A stretch of DNA of 17,287 nt from Lawsonibacter sp. (GCA_020025455.1 JAHHSC010000022.1:1-17287); one strand, 5' to 3'. Counted from the first letter of the stretch, positions 1-6,425 are shown. Numbers and translations: made by a program. The notes: generated by a model from the letters alone, not told the origin.

Positions 1-317
1 TCGCTGTAGCTGGCCAAAATCACCCGCTTTTTGGGGTTTCGGCCCAGGTACCAGCTTGGAAAGCTCTCGGTCACCGTCATGCTCTTTCCGTGCTGGGGCG
101 GGGTCATCAAAATCAGGATGTCGTAGGCGTGCCCTGTTTTCTCCTCCACAAAATGCTGAATCCGGTCTGCCAGAAAGTCGCTCATGGCCGTCCGTTTCCA
201 GCTCTCGCCGTGGACATAGTAGAGGTACCGGCGAAAGGAGACCCTGGCCAGCCTCCTCCGGGCCAGCTCCCGGGCCAGATAGTCCCGGTCGGAGAGCGGG
301 CGCTTCCTGCCGCTCAT
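1..317 (-). CDS. Phage terminase large subunit, N-terminal fragment (runs off the left edge)
   Basis: Terminase large subunits power DNA packaging into phage heads with an N-terminal ATPase and cut the concatemer with a C-terminal nuclease. Only the first 105 codons lie in the window. Translating the minus strand from the ATG at 315-317 gives a basic N-terminus, then an aromatic-rich segment (FRRYLYYVHGESW). A Walker A-like loop, TPPQHGKSMT, follows at about residues 70-79, and then a TESFPSWYLG segment. The PPxHGKS form of the loop is typical of the terminase large subunit family. The start overlaps the stop of the preceding gene as ATGA, which implies translational coupling and fits the usual small-then-large terminase order. 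The nuclease domain is outside the window, so intactness cannot be judged. The family call is firm from the motif and context; the phage type is unknown. Confidence 0.85.
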   Translation of the reverse strand, partial: MSGRKRPLSDRDYLARELARRRLARVSFRRYLYYVHGESWKRTAMSDFLADRIQHFVEEKTGHAYDILILMTPPQHGKSMTVTESFPSWYLGRNPKKRVILASYS

Positions 318-631
318 TCTGTCCCGTCACCGTCCTCCCGGTCAGCCAGGGCGGCCAGCTGCTCGTCGGTGAGCTTGGTCAAATCCAGCGCCCGCACCGG
401 CTTGCTGGGCAGCCCGCTTTGTTCCTCGCCTTCTTCCAGAACGTCCCGCAGAAACCGAACTGCGGTGACCTCCCCCTGAACCGCCCGCCGGACCAGGGAC
501 AAGCCCATGGCGTTGGTCACCGAGGGGGTCAGCCCCAGCTGCCGCAGCTGCTCCGCCGCCTTCTCATCGGTCACATCCCGGTCCATGAACTGGCCCAGCA
601 CCTGCTTCATTTTCTTTGGCTTTTCTGCCAA
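314..631 (-). CDS. Small protein in the terminase small subunit position
   Basis: This 105-residue acidic protein lies directly upstream of the terminase large subunit and overlaps it by 4 bases. That is the normal place of the small subunit, which recognises phage DNA and recruits the large subunit. It begins MAEKPKKMKQ and contains a predicted helical core (TDEKAAEQLRQLGLTPS, then an AMGLSLVRRAVQGEV stretch). This resembles the helix-turn-helix plus scaffold layout of small packaging proteins, but I see no diagnostic motif. The start is a TTG at 629-631 with a GGGAGGGAG ribosome site about 4 bases upstream. An internal ATG at 608-610 lacks a good ribosome site, so TTG is preferred. The function is inferred mainly from position and size; another small phage DNA-binding or head protein remains possible. 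Confidence 0.6.
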   Translation of the reverse strand: MAEKPKKMKQVLGQFMDRDVTDEKAAEQLRQLGLTPSVTNAMGLSLVRRAVQGEVTAVRFLRDVLEEGEEQSGLPSKPVRALDLTKLTDEQLAALADREDGDGTE

Positions 632-776
632 AGCGCTCCCTCCCTTCGGCCCCGCCGCTCAGCCGCCCGGTGGTCTGGCGGCACCGGTCCTGCAACGCCG
701 GGACCTCCCATGCCCGGCGGCGTGCCTCCAGCACTCCGCCCAAAAAGCCCCGCAGGCGGCGTTCCGATTGGCTCAC
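564..776 (-). CDS. Small basic phage protein of unknown function
   Basis: This is a 70-codon frame with a GTG start at 774-776 that overlaps the stop of the zinc-ribbon gene as GTGA, so it is likely translationally coupled. The product is arginine-rich (ERRLRGFLGGVLEARRR) and probably helical in its first 45 residues. I do not recognise a family. Its last 68 bases overlap the start of the terminase-small-subunit-like gene. The final part of the protein (glycine- and proline-rich) reads like a shadow of that gene's frame, so the true product may be shorter or the gene may have lost its natural stop. The alternative minus frame starting at 828 is proline/glycine-rich and looks less like a protein. 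The gene is real mainly on the strength of tight spacing and coupling; no function is proposed. Confidence 0.45.
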   Translation of the reverse strand: MSQSERRLRGFLGGVLEARRRAWEVPALQDRCRQTTGRLSGGAEGRERFGRKAKENEAGAGPVHGPGCDR

Positions 777-1099
777 GGCGTTTCACTCCTCTCCCCTTCC
801 TCCGACAGGGCCACCCCGTCAAAGGCATCGTTCAGCACCTCCCGCTCCGCCGGGGTAAACCCCAGCCGCAGGAAATCCCGCAGCCGCTCCACCGCCGCTT
901 CCGCACAGTCCGGGCACAGCCCGTGCACGTCCCCTCCCTGGGGCAGGGCGGCGCCGCAGCTTCGGCAAGGTACCGCCGGCGTAAACCCCTCCCGGCAGCA
1001 GGGCGAGTAACACCTGCGCTCCCCGGAGGCTTCTGCCACCTGGACCGGCTGCTCAAAGGCCTGTCCGCAGCCCAGACAGACGTACTCCATGTCAGGCAT
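773..1099 (-). CDS. Double zinc-ribbon phage protein
   Basis: The 108-residue protein carries two sets of metal-binding cysteines. Cys8-x2-Cys11 pairs with Cys30 and Cys34/Cys35, and Cys45-x2-Cys48 pairs with Cys62-x2-Cys65. Two zinc ribbons or knuckles are therefore expected. A helical acidic tail follows (AEAAVERLRDFLRLGF and onward). I chose the ATG at 1099, which lies in the end of the upstream helix-turn-helix gene (8-base overlap) and has a GGAG-like ribosome site. The frame stays open further upstream, but that part overlaps the HTH gene and has no protein-like character. Zinc-ribbon proteins of this size are common in phage early or packaging clusters and usually bind nucleic acid or protein. 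The specific role is unknown. Confidence 0.7.
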   Translation of the reverse strand: MPDMEYVCLGCGQAFEQPVQVAEASGERRCYSPCCREGFTPAVPCRSCGAALPQGGDVHGLCPDCAEAAVERLRDFLRLGFTPAEREVLNDAFDGVALSEEGERSETP

Positions 1100-1343
1100 C
1101 CCGCTCCGCTCTTTCGTCCTCTTTTGTAGACAAATAGGGACAAATGAGTACCGCACGGATCTGCTGAAGGTCGTCCAGCTCCAGCGCCCCGGCCAGAGAC
1201 CAGGCCTCCACCACACTGGGCACCTGGGCGCCTGTCACAATGCGGTAGGTCTTGGAATACCCCCACCCCAGCTGATTTGCCAGCTCCCGGACACTCCGAA
1301 AATTGGCCCGCACCATGCGGTGCAGCATCGTATCCTTTTTCAT
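1092..1343 (-). CDS. Small helix-turn-helix protein, Cro-like, first gene of the phage operon
   Basis: The 83-residue product starts MKKDTMLHRMVRANF and has a helix-turn-helix pattern around residues 17-42 (VRELANQLGWGYSKTYRIVTG), followed by helical segments as in Xre/Cro proteins. The ATG at 1341-1343 has an AAAAGGAGGAAC ribosome site, much better than the upstream in-frame start at 1394. It is the first gene after the leftward promoter and stands divergent to a CI-like repressor, which is the classical Cro position. Its 3' part carries a second copy of the putative operator (1123-1134). It probably regulates this promoter pair or later phage genes; the direction of its effect cannot be told from sequence. 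Confidence 0.7.
   Translation of the reverse strand: MKKDTMLHRMVRANFRSVRELANQLGWGYSKTYRIVTGAQVPSVVEAWSLAGALELDDLQQIRAVLICPYLSTKEDERAERDA
1123..1134. promoter_or_regulatory. Candidate operator O2 (TTTGTAGACAAA)
   Basis: A near-palindromic 12-mer with half-sites TTTGT and ACAAA around an AG centre. Eleven of its 12 bases recur at 1370-1381 at the leftward promoter. This copy lies inside the coding end of the HTH gene, 247 bp away, where it could help DNA looping. Its role as an operator is inferred from the repeat and symmetry. Confidence 0.4.
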
Positions 1344-1369
1344 GTTCCGTTCCTCCTTTTCTGTCTCCC

Positions 1370-1381
1370 TTTGTAGACAAG
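1370..1381. promoter_or_regulatory. Candidate operator O1 at the leftward phage promoter
   Basis: TTTGTAGACAAG matches 11 of 12 bases of the site at 1123-1134 and lies just downstream of the leftward -10 box, at the expected transcription start. A half-site, TTTGTAC, lies at 1396-1402 inside the promoter spacer. Repressor bound here would block the phage operon. It is likely the target of the S24 repressor or of the Cro-like protein. Confidence 0.5.
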
Positions 1382-1384
1382 CAA

Positions 1385-1413
1385 ATCCTAGCACGTTTGT
1401 ACGATTCCGTCAA
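1385..1413 (-). promoter_or_regulatory. Sigma-A promoter of the leftward phage operon
   Basis: Read on the minus strand, the -35 box is TTGACG (1408-1413) and the -10 box is TAGGAT (1385-1390), with a 17-bp spacer. Transcription would begin near 1378 and leave a short leader before the HTH gene. The TTTGTAC half-site lies within the spacer. Confidence 0.75.
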
Positions 1414-1473
1414 GGGGTCTCAGGAAATTTTGTCCCGAAACGTGGACCGCGTCCCGTTTTGTGGAATTTTCAC

Positions 1474-1502
1474 TTGAATTTTGCACAGCTCCATGGTATG
1501 CT
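1474..1502 (+). promoter_or_regulatory. Sigma-A promoter of the S24 repressor gene
   Basis: The -35 box is TTGAAT (1474-1479) and the -10 box is TATGCT (1497-1502), with a 17-bp spacer. The leader is short, with the ribosome site AAGGAGG at 1511-1517. Its -35 is about 60 bp from the -35 of the leftward promoter, the usual back-to-back layout of a lysogeny switch. Confidence 0.75.
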
Positions 1503-1524
1503 GAAGAAAAAAGGAGGCGTTCCC

Positions 1525-2178
1525 ATGTTCCCATGTGAACACGATATTTGTGCCGACCGGTTCACCCAGCGGTTCCGCGAGCTGACGCAGGGCACCACCT
1601 GCCGTGATTTGGAGGAAAAGCTGGGAATCAGCCGTTCTTCCATCAATGCCTACCAGAACGGGTCCCGCATCCCCAAGTTTCCCGCTGTGGCGCGCATTGC
1701 CCAGGCCTACGGCGTAAATCCCATGTGGCTCATGGGCACCGACGAGTCCAAATACCCCACCGCTCCTGTCCCGGAGGATGCACAGCCCATCCCTCACCTG
1801 GTCAAGGTCCCCCGTCTGGGGGCCATCGCCTGCGGCCAGCCCATCCTGGCCCAGGAAAATCTGGAGGGCAGCGATCTGGTCCCCGACTGGGTCAAGTGCG
1901 ATTTCACCCTGGTCTGCCGGGGGGACAGCATGATCGGCGCCCGGATCTGGGACGGGGACGTGGTCTGTATCCACAGCCAGCCCGAGGTGGAAAACGGCGA
2001 GATCGCCGCCGTCCTCATCGAGGACGAGGCCACCCTGAAGCGGGTTTTCGTCCACCCGGACCATATCGTCCTGGAACCGGAAAACCCCAGCTACCGCCCC
2101 ATGGTGTTCTGGGACGCGGACATGGCCAAGGTCCGCATCCTGGGCAAGGCCACCCACTTCATCAGCGCTGTGCGCTGA
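1525..2178 (+). CDS. LexA/CI-like phage repressor (Xre HTH plus S24 autoprotease)
   Basis: The 217-residue protein has an N-terminal helix-turn-helix (residues about 24-50, CRDLEEKLGISRSSINAYQNG) and a C-terminal S24 peptidase domain. The serine-lysine dyad is visible as Ser135 in CRGDSM and Lys172 in DEATLKR. The self-cleavage region is LGAIACGQPI at residues 98-107. Such repressors hold a prophage silent, and activated RecA makes them cut themselves during the SOS response. The ATG at 1525 follows AAGGAGG with a 7-base gap; the frame is open further upstream but only across the promoter. A strong terminator ends the gene. Its place opposite a Cro-like gene supports a lysogeny role rather than host LexA. 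Confidence 0.9.
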   Translation: MFPCEHDICADRFTQRFRELTQGTTCRDLEEKLGISRSSINAYQNGSRIPKFPAVARIAQAYGVNPMWLMGTDESKYPTAPVPEDAQPIPHLVKVPRLGAIACGQPILAQENLEGSDLVPDWVKCDFTLVCRGDSMIGARIWDGDVVCIHSQPEVENGEIAAVLIEDEATLKRVFVHPDHIVLEPENPSYRPMVFWDADMAKVRILGKATHFISAVR

Positions 2179-2193
2179 CCTATTTTGCATGAT

Positions 2194-2246
2194 AACGCCC
2201 CGCCTCCCCTGCTATCGAGGGGAGGCGGGGCGTTGTTTCTGTTTTT
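2194..2246 (+). terminator. Rho-independent terminator of the repressor gene
   Basis: A perfect 16-bp stem (2194-2209 with 2219-2234) closes a 9-base loop. It is rich in G and C and is followed by a T-rich tail (TTTCTGTTTTT). The 120 bases between this and the next promoter hold no recognisable feature and may mark the phage-host boundary. Confidence 0.9.
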
Positions 2247-2366
2247 CAGGGCTTTTGACGGCAGAAGAGAGCCATCGCGCTGTCTATAAGCCGCTCCGGC
2301 GCTTTTTCCCGGATGGCCCCGGAGGGAACGCGGTCACGCTCTGTGCTCCTCTCCCGAAATTTTTTC

Positions 2367-2395
2367 TTGACAAACCACCTCCACGGTGCTATGGT
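2367..2395 (+). promoter_or_regulatory. Sigma-A promoter of the GntR-ABC operon
   Basis: A perfect -35 TTGACA (2367-2372), a 17-bp spacer and a -10 TATGGT (2390-2395). The palindrome at 2394-2415 begins inside the -10 and covers the expected start site near 2402, so this promoter is probably repressed. Confidence 0.85.
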
Positions 2396-2415
2396 TAGTT
2401 ACACAAGTAATGAAC
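2394..2415. promoter_or_regulatory. Palindromic operator, probably for the GntR/YtrA regulator
   Basis: A 22-bp inverted repeat of form GTT-N2-TTAC-N4-GTAA-N2-AAC with all 14 arm bases matching. It overlaps the -10 and transcription start directly upstream of a GntR gene. YtrA-type regulators commonly repress their own operon through a palindrome in this place; the assignment to this protein is inferred. Confidence 0.7.
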
Positions 2416-2437
2416 CAACACACTAGGAGGTGATCCC

Positions 2438-2818
2438 ATGCACGGAACCCTGAGCGACCAGTCCCTGATCTATCTGCAAATCGCGCAAATGCTGGAGGAC
2501 GACATTCTGCGGGGGGTCTACCGCTCCGAGGAGCAGGTCCCGTCCACCAATGAGCTGGCCCGGGTCTACCACATCAACCCGGCCACGGCGGCCAAAGGTC
2601 TAAACCAGCTCACCGCCGAGGGAATTCTCTATAAGCGCCGCGGGATTGGCATGTTCGTATCCCCCGGTGCCGAGGATCTGGTCCGCAGGAAGCGGAAAAC
2701 CGCATTTTATGACGACTTTGTAAAACCAATGGTTCGGGAGGGGACGTCCCTCTCCCTCACCGGAGATGAACTGATGGCCATGGTACAGCGAGCCATCCAG
2801 GAAGGAGAAACGGTATGA
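2438..2818 (+). CDS. GntR-family regulator, YtrA subfamily
   Basis: The 126-residue protein has an N-terminal GntR winged helix-turn-helix of about 70 residues. Visible motifs are LIYLQIAQMLEDDILRG, EQVPSTNELA and NPATAAKGLNQLTAEG, ending with the wing LYKRRGIGMFV. A short helical tail of about 50 residues replaces the large ligand domain of other GntR proteins, as in the YtrA group, whose genes usually sit with ABC transporters. The start has an unusually complete ribosome site, AGGAGGTGA (2425-2433). It overlaps the ABC ATPase gene as ATGA. It most likely represses the operon through the 22-bp palindrome until a signal, often cell-envelope stress or an antibiotic in relatives, releases it. 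The actual inducer is unknown. Confidence 0.9.
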   Translation: MHGTLSDQSLIYLQIAQMLEDDILRGVYRSEEQVPSTNELARVYHINPATAAKGLNQLTAEGILYKRRGIGMFVSPGAEDLVRRKRKTAFYDDFVKPMVREGTSLSLTGDELMAMVQRAIQEGETV

Positions 2819-3705
2819 ACACTTCCACGTTAAAGGCCCAGGGGGTCTGTAAATCCTACGGCAGCAAGCAGGTCCTGAAAAATTTAGATTTGGAGCTCCA
2901 GCCCGGCAAAATTTACGGTCTCATCGGCCGCAATGGTGCGGGAAAGACCACCCTGCTCAGCATCCTCACATCGCAAAACACGCTGGACAGCGGCTCTGTC
3001 ACCTACGGCGGGCAGCCTGTCTGGGAGAACCAGGCCGTTTTGGACCAGCTTTGCTTCTCCCGCGAGATCAACGGCACTCTGCTGACCGGAGCCCGCAACG
3101 CCCTCAAGGTGAAGTACTACCTCCAGTCCGCCGCCATCTTCTACCCCAACTGGGACCAGGCCTACGCCGACCGCCTGATGACCGAGTTCCAGCTGGACCG
3201 CAAACAGAAGGTAGGCATGATGAGTAAGGGACAGCAGTCCATGCTCACCATCCTGCTGGCCCTGGCCAGCCGGGCCCCCTTTACCATTCTGGACGAGCCC
3301 ACCGCCGGTCTGGATGTGGTCATGCGGGAGCGCTTCTACCAGCTTCTGCTGGAGGACTACGCCCAGACGGGCCGCACCTTCGTTGTCTCCACTCATATCA
3401 TCGAGGAGGCCGCCTCTGTCTTTGAGCGGGTCATCATCCTGGACGAGGGCCACATCATCGAGGACTGCCCCACCGAGGAGCTGGTGGACCAGTTCCGATT
3501 TGTGTCCGGTCGGTCCGATGTGGTGGACCAGGCCGTCACCGGTCTCCAGGTCCTGTCCACCCAGGAGCTGGGCCGCCACAAGACAGTCTCTGTCCGGGGT
3601 ACCGCTCAGACGCTGGAGGCCATCTCCCAGCCCGACGTAGACGTGTCTCCCATGAACCTCCAAGCTGTGTTCGTGGCCCTGTGCGGTCACGGGGATCAGC
3701 CGTAA
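2815..3705 (+). CDS. ABC transporter ATP-binding protein (YtrB/BcrA type)
   Basis: This 296-residue ATPase would drive the two membrane proteins that follow. Walker A is GRNGAGKTT (38-46), the signature is MSKGQ (136-140), Walker B is FTILDE (156-161) with the D-loop AGLD, and the switch histidine is His194 in STHI. The canonical LSGGQ signature is altered to MSKGQ, as often happens in YtrB-like ATPases. A C-terminal extension of about 80 residues follows, with an acidic linker and a predicted beta-rich part. The gene overlaps the regulator by 4 bases and is 12 bases from the next gene, so it is co-transcribed. Relatives export peptide antibiotics or respond to envelope stress; the substrate here cannot be deduced. 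Confidence 0.92.
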   Translation: MNTSTLKAQGVCKSYGSKQVLKNLDLELQPGKIYGLIGRNGAGKTTLLSILTSQNTLDSGSVTYGGQPVWENQAVLDQLCFSREINGTLLTGARNALKVKYYLQSAAIFYPNWDQAYADRLMTEFQLDRKQKVGMMSKGQQSMLTILLALASRAPFTILDEPTAGLDVVMRERFYQLLLEDYAQTGRTFVVSTHIIEEAASVFERVIILDEGHIIEDCPTEELVDQFRFVSGRSDVVDQAVTGLQVLSTQELGRHKTVSVRGTAQTLEAISQPDVDVSPMNLQAVFVALCGHGDQP

Positions 3706-3717
3706 GGGGGTGGCGCC

Positions 3718-4386
3718 ATGAAACGCAGCTTCCGCTACCTGCTTCTCAACGACTGCTACGCGCTCGTCCCGATACTGATTTTCGCCGCCGTCATTGCGGG
3801 CGGGAACTTCCTGGTGGGCGGGCAAACGGAGGGGCAGCACTTCCTCTCCAGCCTCTTTGTCACCTATCTGAACGCCTGGCCGCTCATGTGCGGCCTCATT
3901 GTGGGCTTGCTCTGCACCATCACCTACTCAAACTACATCGGCATTGCCCTCAGCCTGGGGGCCCGCCGCCGTGATTTCTTCTGGGCCAATCAGCTGAATT
4001 TTCTCCTTTATCTGGGTTGCGTATGGGTCACCCAGCTGGCGCTGGACCTCTTTTCCGCCCACTTTGGCTGGGAGTGCATGGAGCTGTGGGGCACAACGGC
4101 CCCCAGCCGGAACCCGACCCTCATTCCGGTTATGCTCCTGCTGATGACGGGGGGGAGCTGCCTGGGGATTCTCTCCGTCCGAAAGCCTAAGCTTGCCATT
4201 TTTGTGACCGTTGTCGCGTCACTCCTCTTCGTGGCAGTCCTGCTTGCCGCCTTCTTCATCGGCGGCAGCCAGCGTTCCGGTCTCTGGGGCAGCCTCTCCT
4301 GGCTCATTCCCACCGTCTCTGCTGTCCTGGCCCTGGTCTTTGACGGGATTCTGTGGCACTTCTCTCAAAAAATTGTGGTGAGGTGA
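3718..4386 (+). CDS. ABC transporter membrane protein 1
   Basis: The 222-residue protein is hydrophobic with about six membrane segments (roughly residues 14-34, 54-78, 88-110, 134-153, 158-182 and 190-212). A basic turn, LGARRRDFF (80-88), follows segment 2; such a turn often faces the cytoplasm and contacts the ATPase. I see no named domain beyond a general ABC-2/YtrC-D-like permease. The ribosome site is AAGGGGGTG, just after the ATPase stop. The second permease has a comparable basic turn in the same place, so the two probably arose by duplication and form a heterodimer with the ATPase dimer. Confidence 0.8.
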   Translation: MKRSFRYLLLNDCYALVPILIFAAVIAGGNFLVGGQTEGQHFLSSLFVTYLNAWPLMCGLIVGLLCTITYSNYIGIALSLGARRRDFFWANQLNFLLYLGCVWVTQLALDLFSAHFGWECMELWGTTAPSRNPTLIPVMLLLMTGGSCLGILSVRKPKLAIFVTVVASLLFVAVLLAAFFIGGSQRSGLWGSLSWLIPTVSAVLALVFDGILWHFSQKIVVR

Positions 4387-4393
4387 ATCTGCA

Positions 4394-5098
4394 ATGCTGA
4401 AAAAATACGTTAAACTCAACTTGGATGACCTGATCCTGGGCCCTGCCGTCCTGCTTGGACTCTTTCTGGTCACCCATGTTGTCACCGTGGTTGCCCTGGC
4501 CCTCACCCACGAGTCCTCCTCCGTCCTCCTTTCCGGGGTTCTGCTCCCCATTGCAGGCGGCTTTGTGCTGGGCATCATTTCCATGTGTACCGTGCTTCTC
4601 TCCCACGATTTAAACCAGCGCTTCGGCCGTACCCGCCGCCGCTCGCTGGCTCTGATATCCGGTCAGGTGCTGGCTGAGCTCGTGCTGTGTCTCGTATGCT
4701 GCTGGGGCCTGTCCGCCCTTGAGCGGGCGGTTTTCCCAACGCTTTGGAAAGCGCTGTTCCGCTTTGACCGCATCCAGTTTTCGGACAGCAGCCCCGTTGT
4801 CTCCTCCCATCTGGAAAACACGCTGTTCATCGAGGAGCTCTCTCTGTCCTGGTTCTGGCCTCTGCTCATCCTGCTGGGTGCTCTGGCTCTTGGCATCATT
4901 GCCGGGACGGTCATCCGCCGCTTCGGCCCAAAGGGCGGCTGGACGATCTGGCTGTGCTTCATGCTGAGTATGTTCTTGGGGACTGATCTGGTGCATATGC
5001 CCCACTTTCCAATCGTTCTGATCATCGGCGCAGTGCTCCTGCTACTGGCCTTTCTCTGGTCCATCTATGAGCTGCTCCACTCCCCCGTCCACATCTAA
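4394..5098 (+). CDS. ABC transporter membrane protein 2
   Basis: The 234-residue protein has about six membrane segments (roughly 14-38, 44-70, 85-108, 152-174, 182-199 and 204-226). A basic turn, FGRTRRRSL (77-85), is found after segment 2, matching the first permease. A large soluble loop of about 40 residues (111-150) separates segments 3 and 4, longer than the one in its partner, and would lie outside the cell if the termini are inside. The ribosome site GAGGTGA lies across the stop of the preceding gene, and the start is 7 bases beyond that stop, so expression is coupled. A strong terminator closes the operon. Confidence 0.8.
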   Translation: MLKKYVKLNLDDLILGPAVLLGLFLVTHVVTVVALALTHESSSVLLSGVLLPIAGGFVLGIISMCTVLLSHDLNQRFGRTRRRSLALISGQVLAELVLCLVCCWGLSALERAVFPTLWKALFRFDRIQFSDSSPVVSSHLENTLFIEELSLSWFWPLLILLGALALGIIAGTVIRRFGPKGGWTIWLCFMLSMFLGTDLVHMPHFPIVLIIGAVLLLLAFLWSIYELLHSPVHI

Positions 5099-5117
5099 AG
5101 TCCCCATATCCATCCGT

Positions 5118-5153
5118 GAAAAAGCCGTGAGAGCGAACTCTCACGGCTTTTTC
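5118..5153 (+). terminator. Rho-independent terminator of the GntR-ABC operon
   Basis: A perfect 16-bp stem (5118-5133 with 5138-5153) closes a CGAA tetraloop. The right arm ends in a T-run (GGCTTTTTC). No convincing sigma-A promoter is seen between this point and the next gene at 5277. Confidence 0.92.
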
Positions 5154-5276
5154 TGCCCCCAGGTTCCCTCCGGTGCCGGTCCATGCGCCAGCCTCCCGTT
5201 CTGCGCGCTGGGCTCACCACTTGCCTGAAAATCGCATAGTTTGGGGTACGATTTTGATTGTATCGGAGGGTTTGAA

Positions 5277-6356
5277 ATGGCTTTGAACACAGATATCCAA
5301 TATTTTCTCGGTGCCAACTCCCCCAGCGGCTTCTACTCCCTTTACCACGATATGCTCCCTCTGGAGGAGGCCCGTGCCATCTACATTCTGAAAGGCGGCC
5401 CCGGCTGCGGCAAGTCCACCCTGATGCGCACGGTGGCAAAGCGGGCGGAGAAGGCCGGTCTGCGTACCGAGTACATCCTCTGCTCCGGGGACCCCAGCTC
5501 CCTGGACGCGCTGATCCTGCCCCAGCTGAACGTCGCCATCGCCGATGGCACCTCTCCCCACCCTATGGAGGCCCGCTGTCCCGGCGCAATTGAACGCTAT
5601 GTCAATCTGGGTGACTGCTACGACTCAGACGCCCTCTACCCCATCCGCCGCAAGATCATGGCCGCCAAGGCCGACTATCAGGAGAGCTACCGCCGGGCCT
5701 ACCGCTGTCTGGAGGCCTCTGCCCAGCTCTTCGAGGATGCCCGTACCCTGCTGATGACCCAGACGCTCCAGGATAAGCTCTGTAAGCGGGCCAAGGGCAT
5801 CCTGTCCCGGGAACTGCCCCCCATCAAGGGCGCCCAGCCTGGCCGGGTGACGCAGCGCTTCCTCCATACGCCCACCTGTCAGGGCGTCATCGCTCTGTGG
5901 GACACCGTCTACGCCCAGTGCCCGAAGGTCTACCAGCTGGCGGACCGCTCCGGTCTGGGCCACGCGCTTCTGATCCACCTGCTCACCGGAGCGGTGGAGC
6001 GGGGTTATTCCCCTGTGGCCTGCCCTGACCCCATGTGTCCCGAACGGCTCTCCCACCTGCTGATTCCCCAGGCCGGCGTGGCCTTCCTGACCTCCTCACA
6101 GCCCCTGCCCAAGAAGCCCTACCGCCGTCTGCGGGTAGACGCCATGGCGGACCGGGAGGTTCTCAACCGCAATAAGGCGCGGCTCAAGTTCTCCCGCCGG
6201 GTGGCCGATGCCCTGCTGGAGGAAGCCCTGACCAGCTTAAGCCAGGCAAAAGCGGGCCACGACCAGCTGGAGACGCTCTATTATCCCCATGTGGATTTCG
6301 ACCGGGCGGACGACATTGCCCGCCGGGTGGGGGACGAGATTCTCTCCTTTCCCTGA
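5277..6356 (+). CDS. Duplicated P-loop ATPase-like protein with a degenerate second site
   Basis: The 359-residue protein has a perfect Walker A loop, GGPGCGKST (40-48), after a predicted strand (AIYILKG). It resembles a conserved Firmicutes family of uncharacterised P-loop proteins (the PRK06851 type, from memory). The second half repeats the plan: KVYQLADRSGLGHALL (217-232) aligns with the Walker A region, but the GKST core is replaced by GHAL. In both halves a C-x0-1-DP motif is followed by L-x3-L-x-PQ-x2-VA (69-88 and 249-270). A helical, highly charged region (about 122-175) separates them. The start ATG at 5277 follows CGGAGGG; the upstream in-frame ATG at 5241 has no ribosome site. The gene stands alone, with terminators on both sides. 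No function is known to me; a nucleotide-dependent regulatory role is possible. Confidence 0.8.
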   Translation: MALNTDIQYFLGANSPSGFYSLYHDMLPLEEARAIYILKGGPGCGKSTLMRTVAKRAEKAGLRTEYILCSGDPSSLDALILPQLNVAIADGTSPHPMEARCPGAIERYVNLGDCYDSDALYPIRRKIMAAKADYQESYRRAYRCLEASAQLFEDARTLLMTQTLQDKLCKRAKGILSRELPPIKGAQPGRVTQRFLHTPTCQGVIALWDTVYAQCPKVYQLADRSGLGHALLIHLLTGAVERGYSPVACPDPMCPERLSHLLIPQAGVAFLTSSQPLPKKPYRRLRVDAMADREVLNRNKARLKFSRRVADALLEEALTSLSQAKAGHDQLETLYYPHVDFDRADDIARRVGDEILSFP

Positions 6357-6425
6357 TGTCCCGTTCCCGACGCTCCCATTCGGGGGCCCTCCCCGAACCG
6401 GGCTGCGTATTCCCCGATCCCCGCA

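Noticed and set aside
2235..2366. Phage attachment site at the prophage-host junction
   Set aside because: The other prophage end is outside the window, so no direct repeat can be compared, and no tRNA 3' end lies here.
2884..3840. 318-codon minus-strand frame opposite the ABC ATPase
   Set aside because: It is a shadow of an ATPase with all its motifs; the His/Gly/Val-rich composition is typical of antisense frames here.
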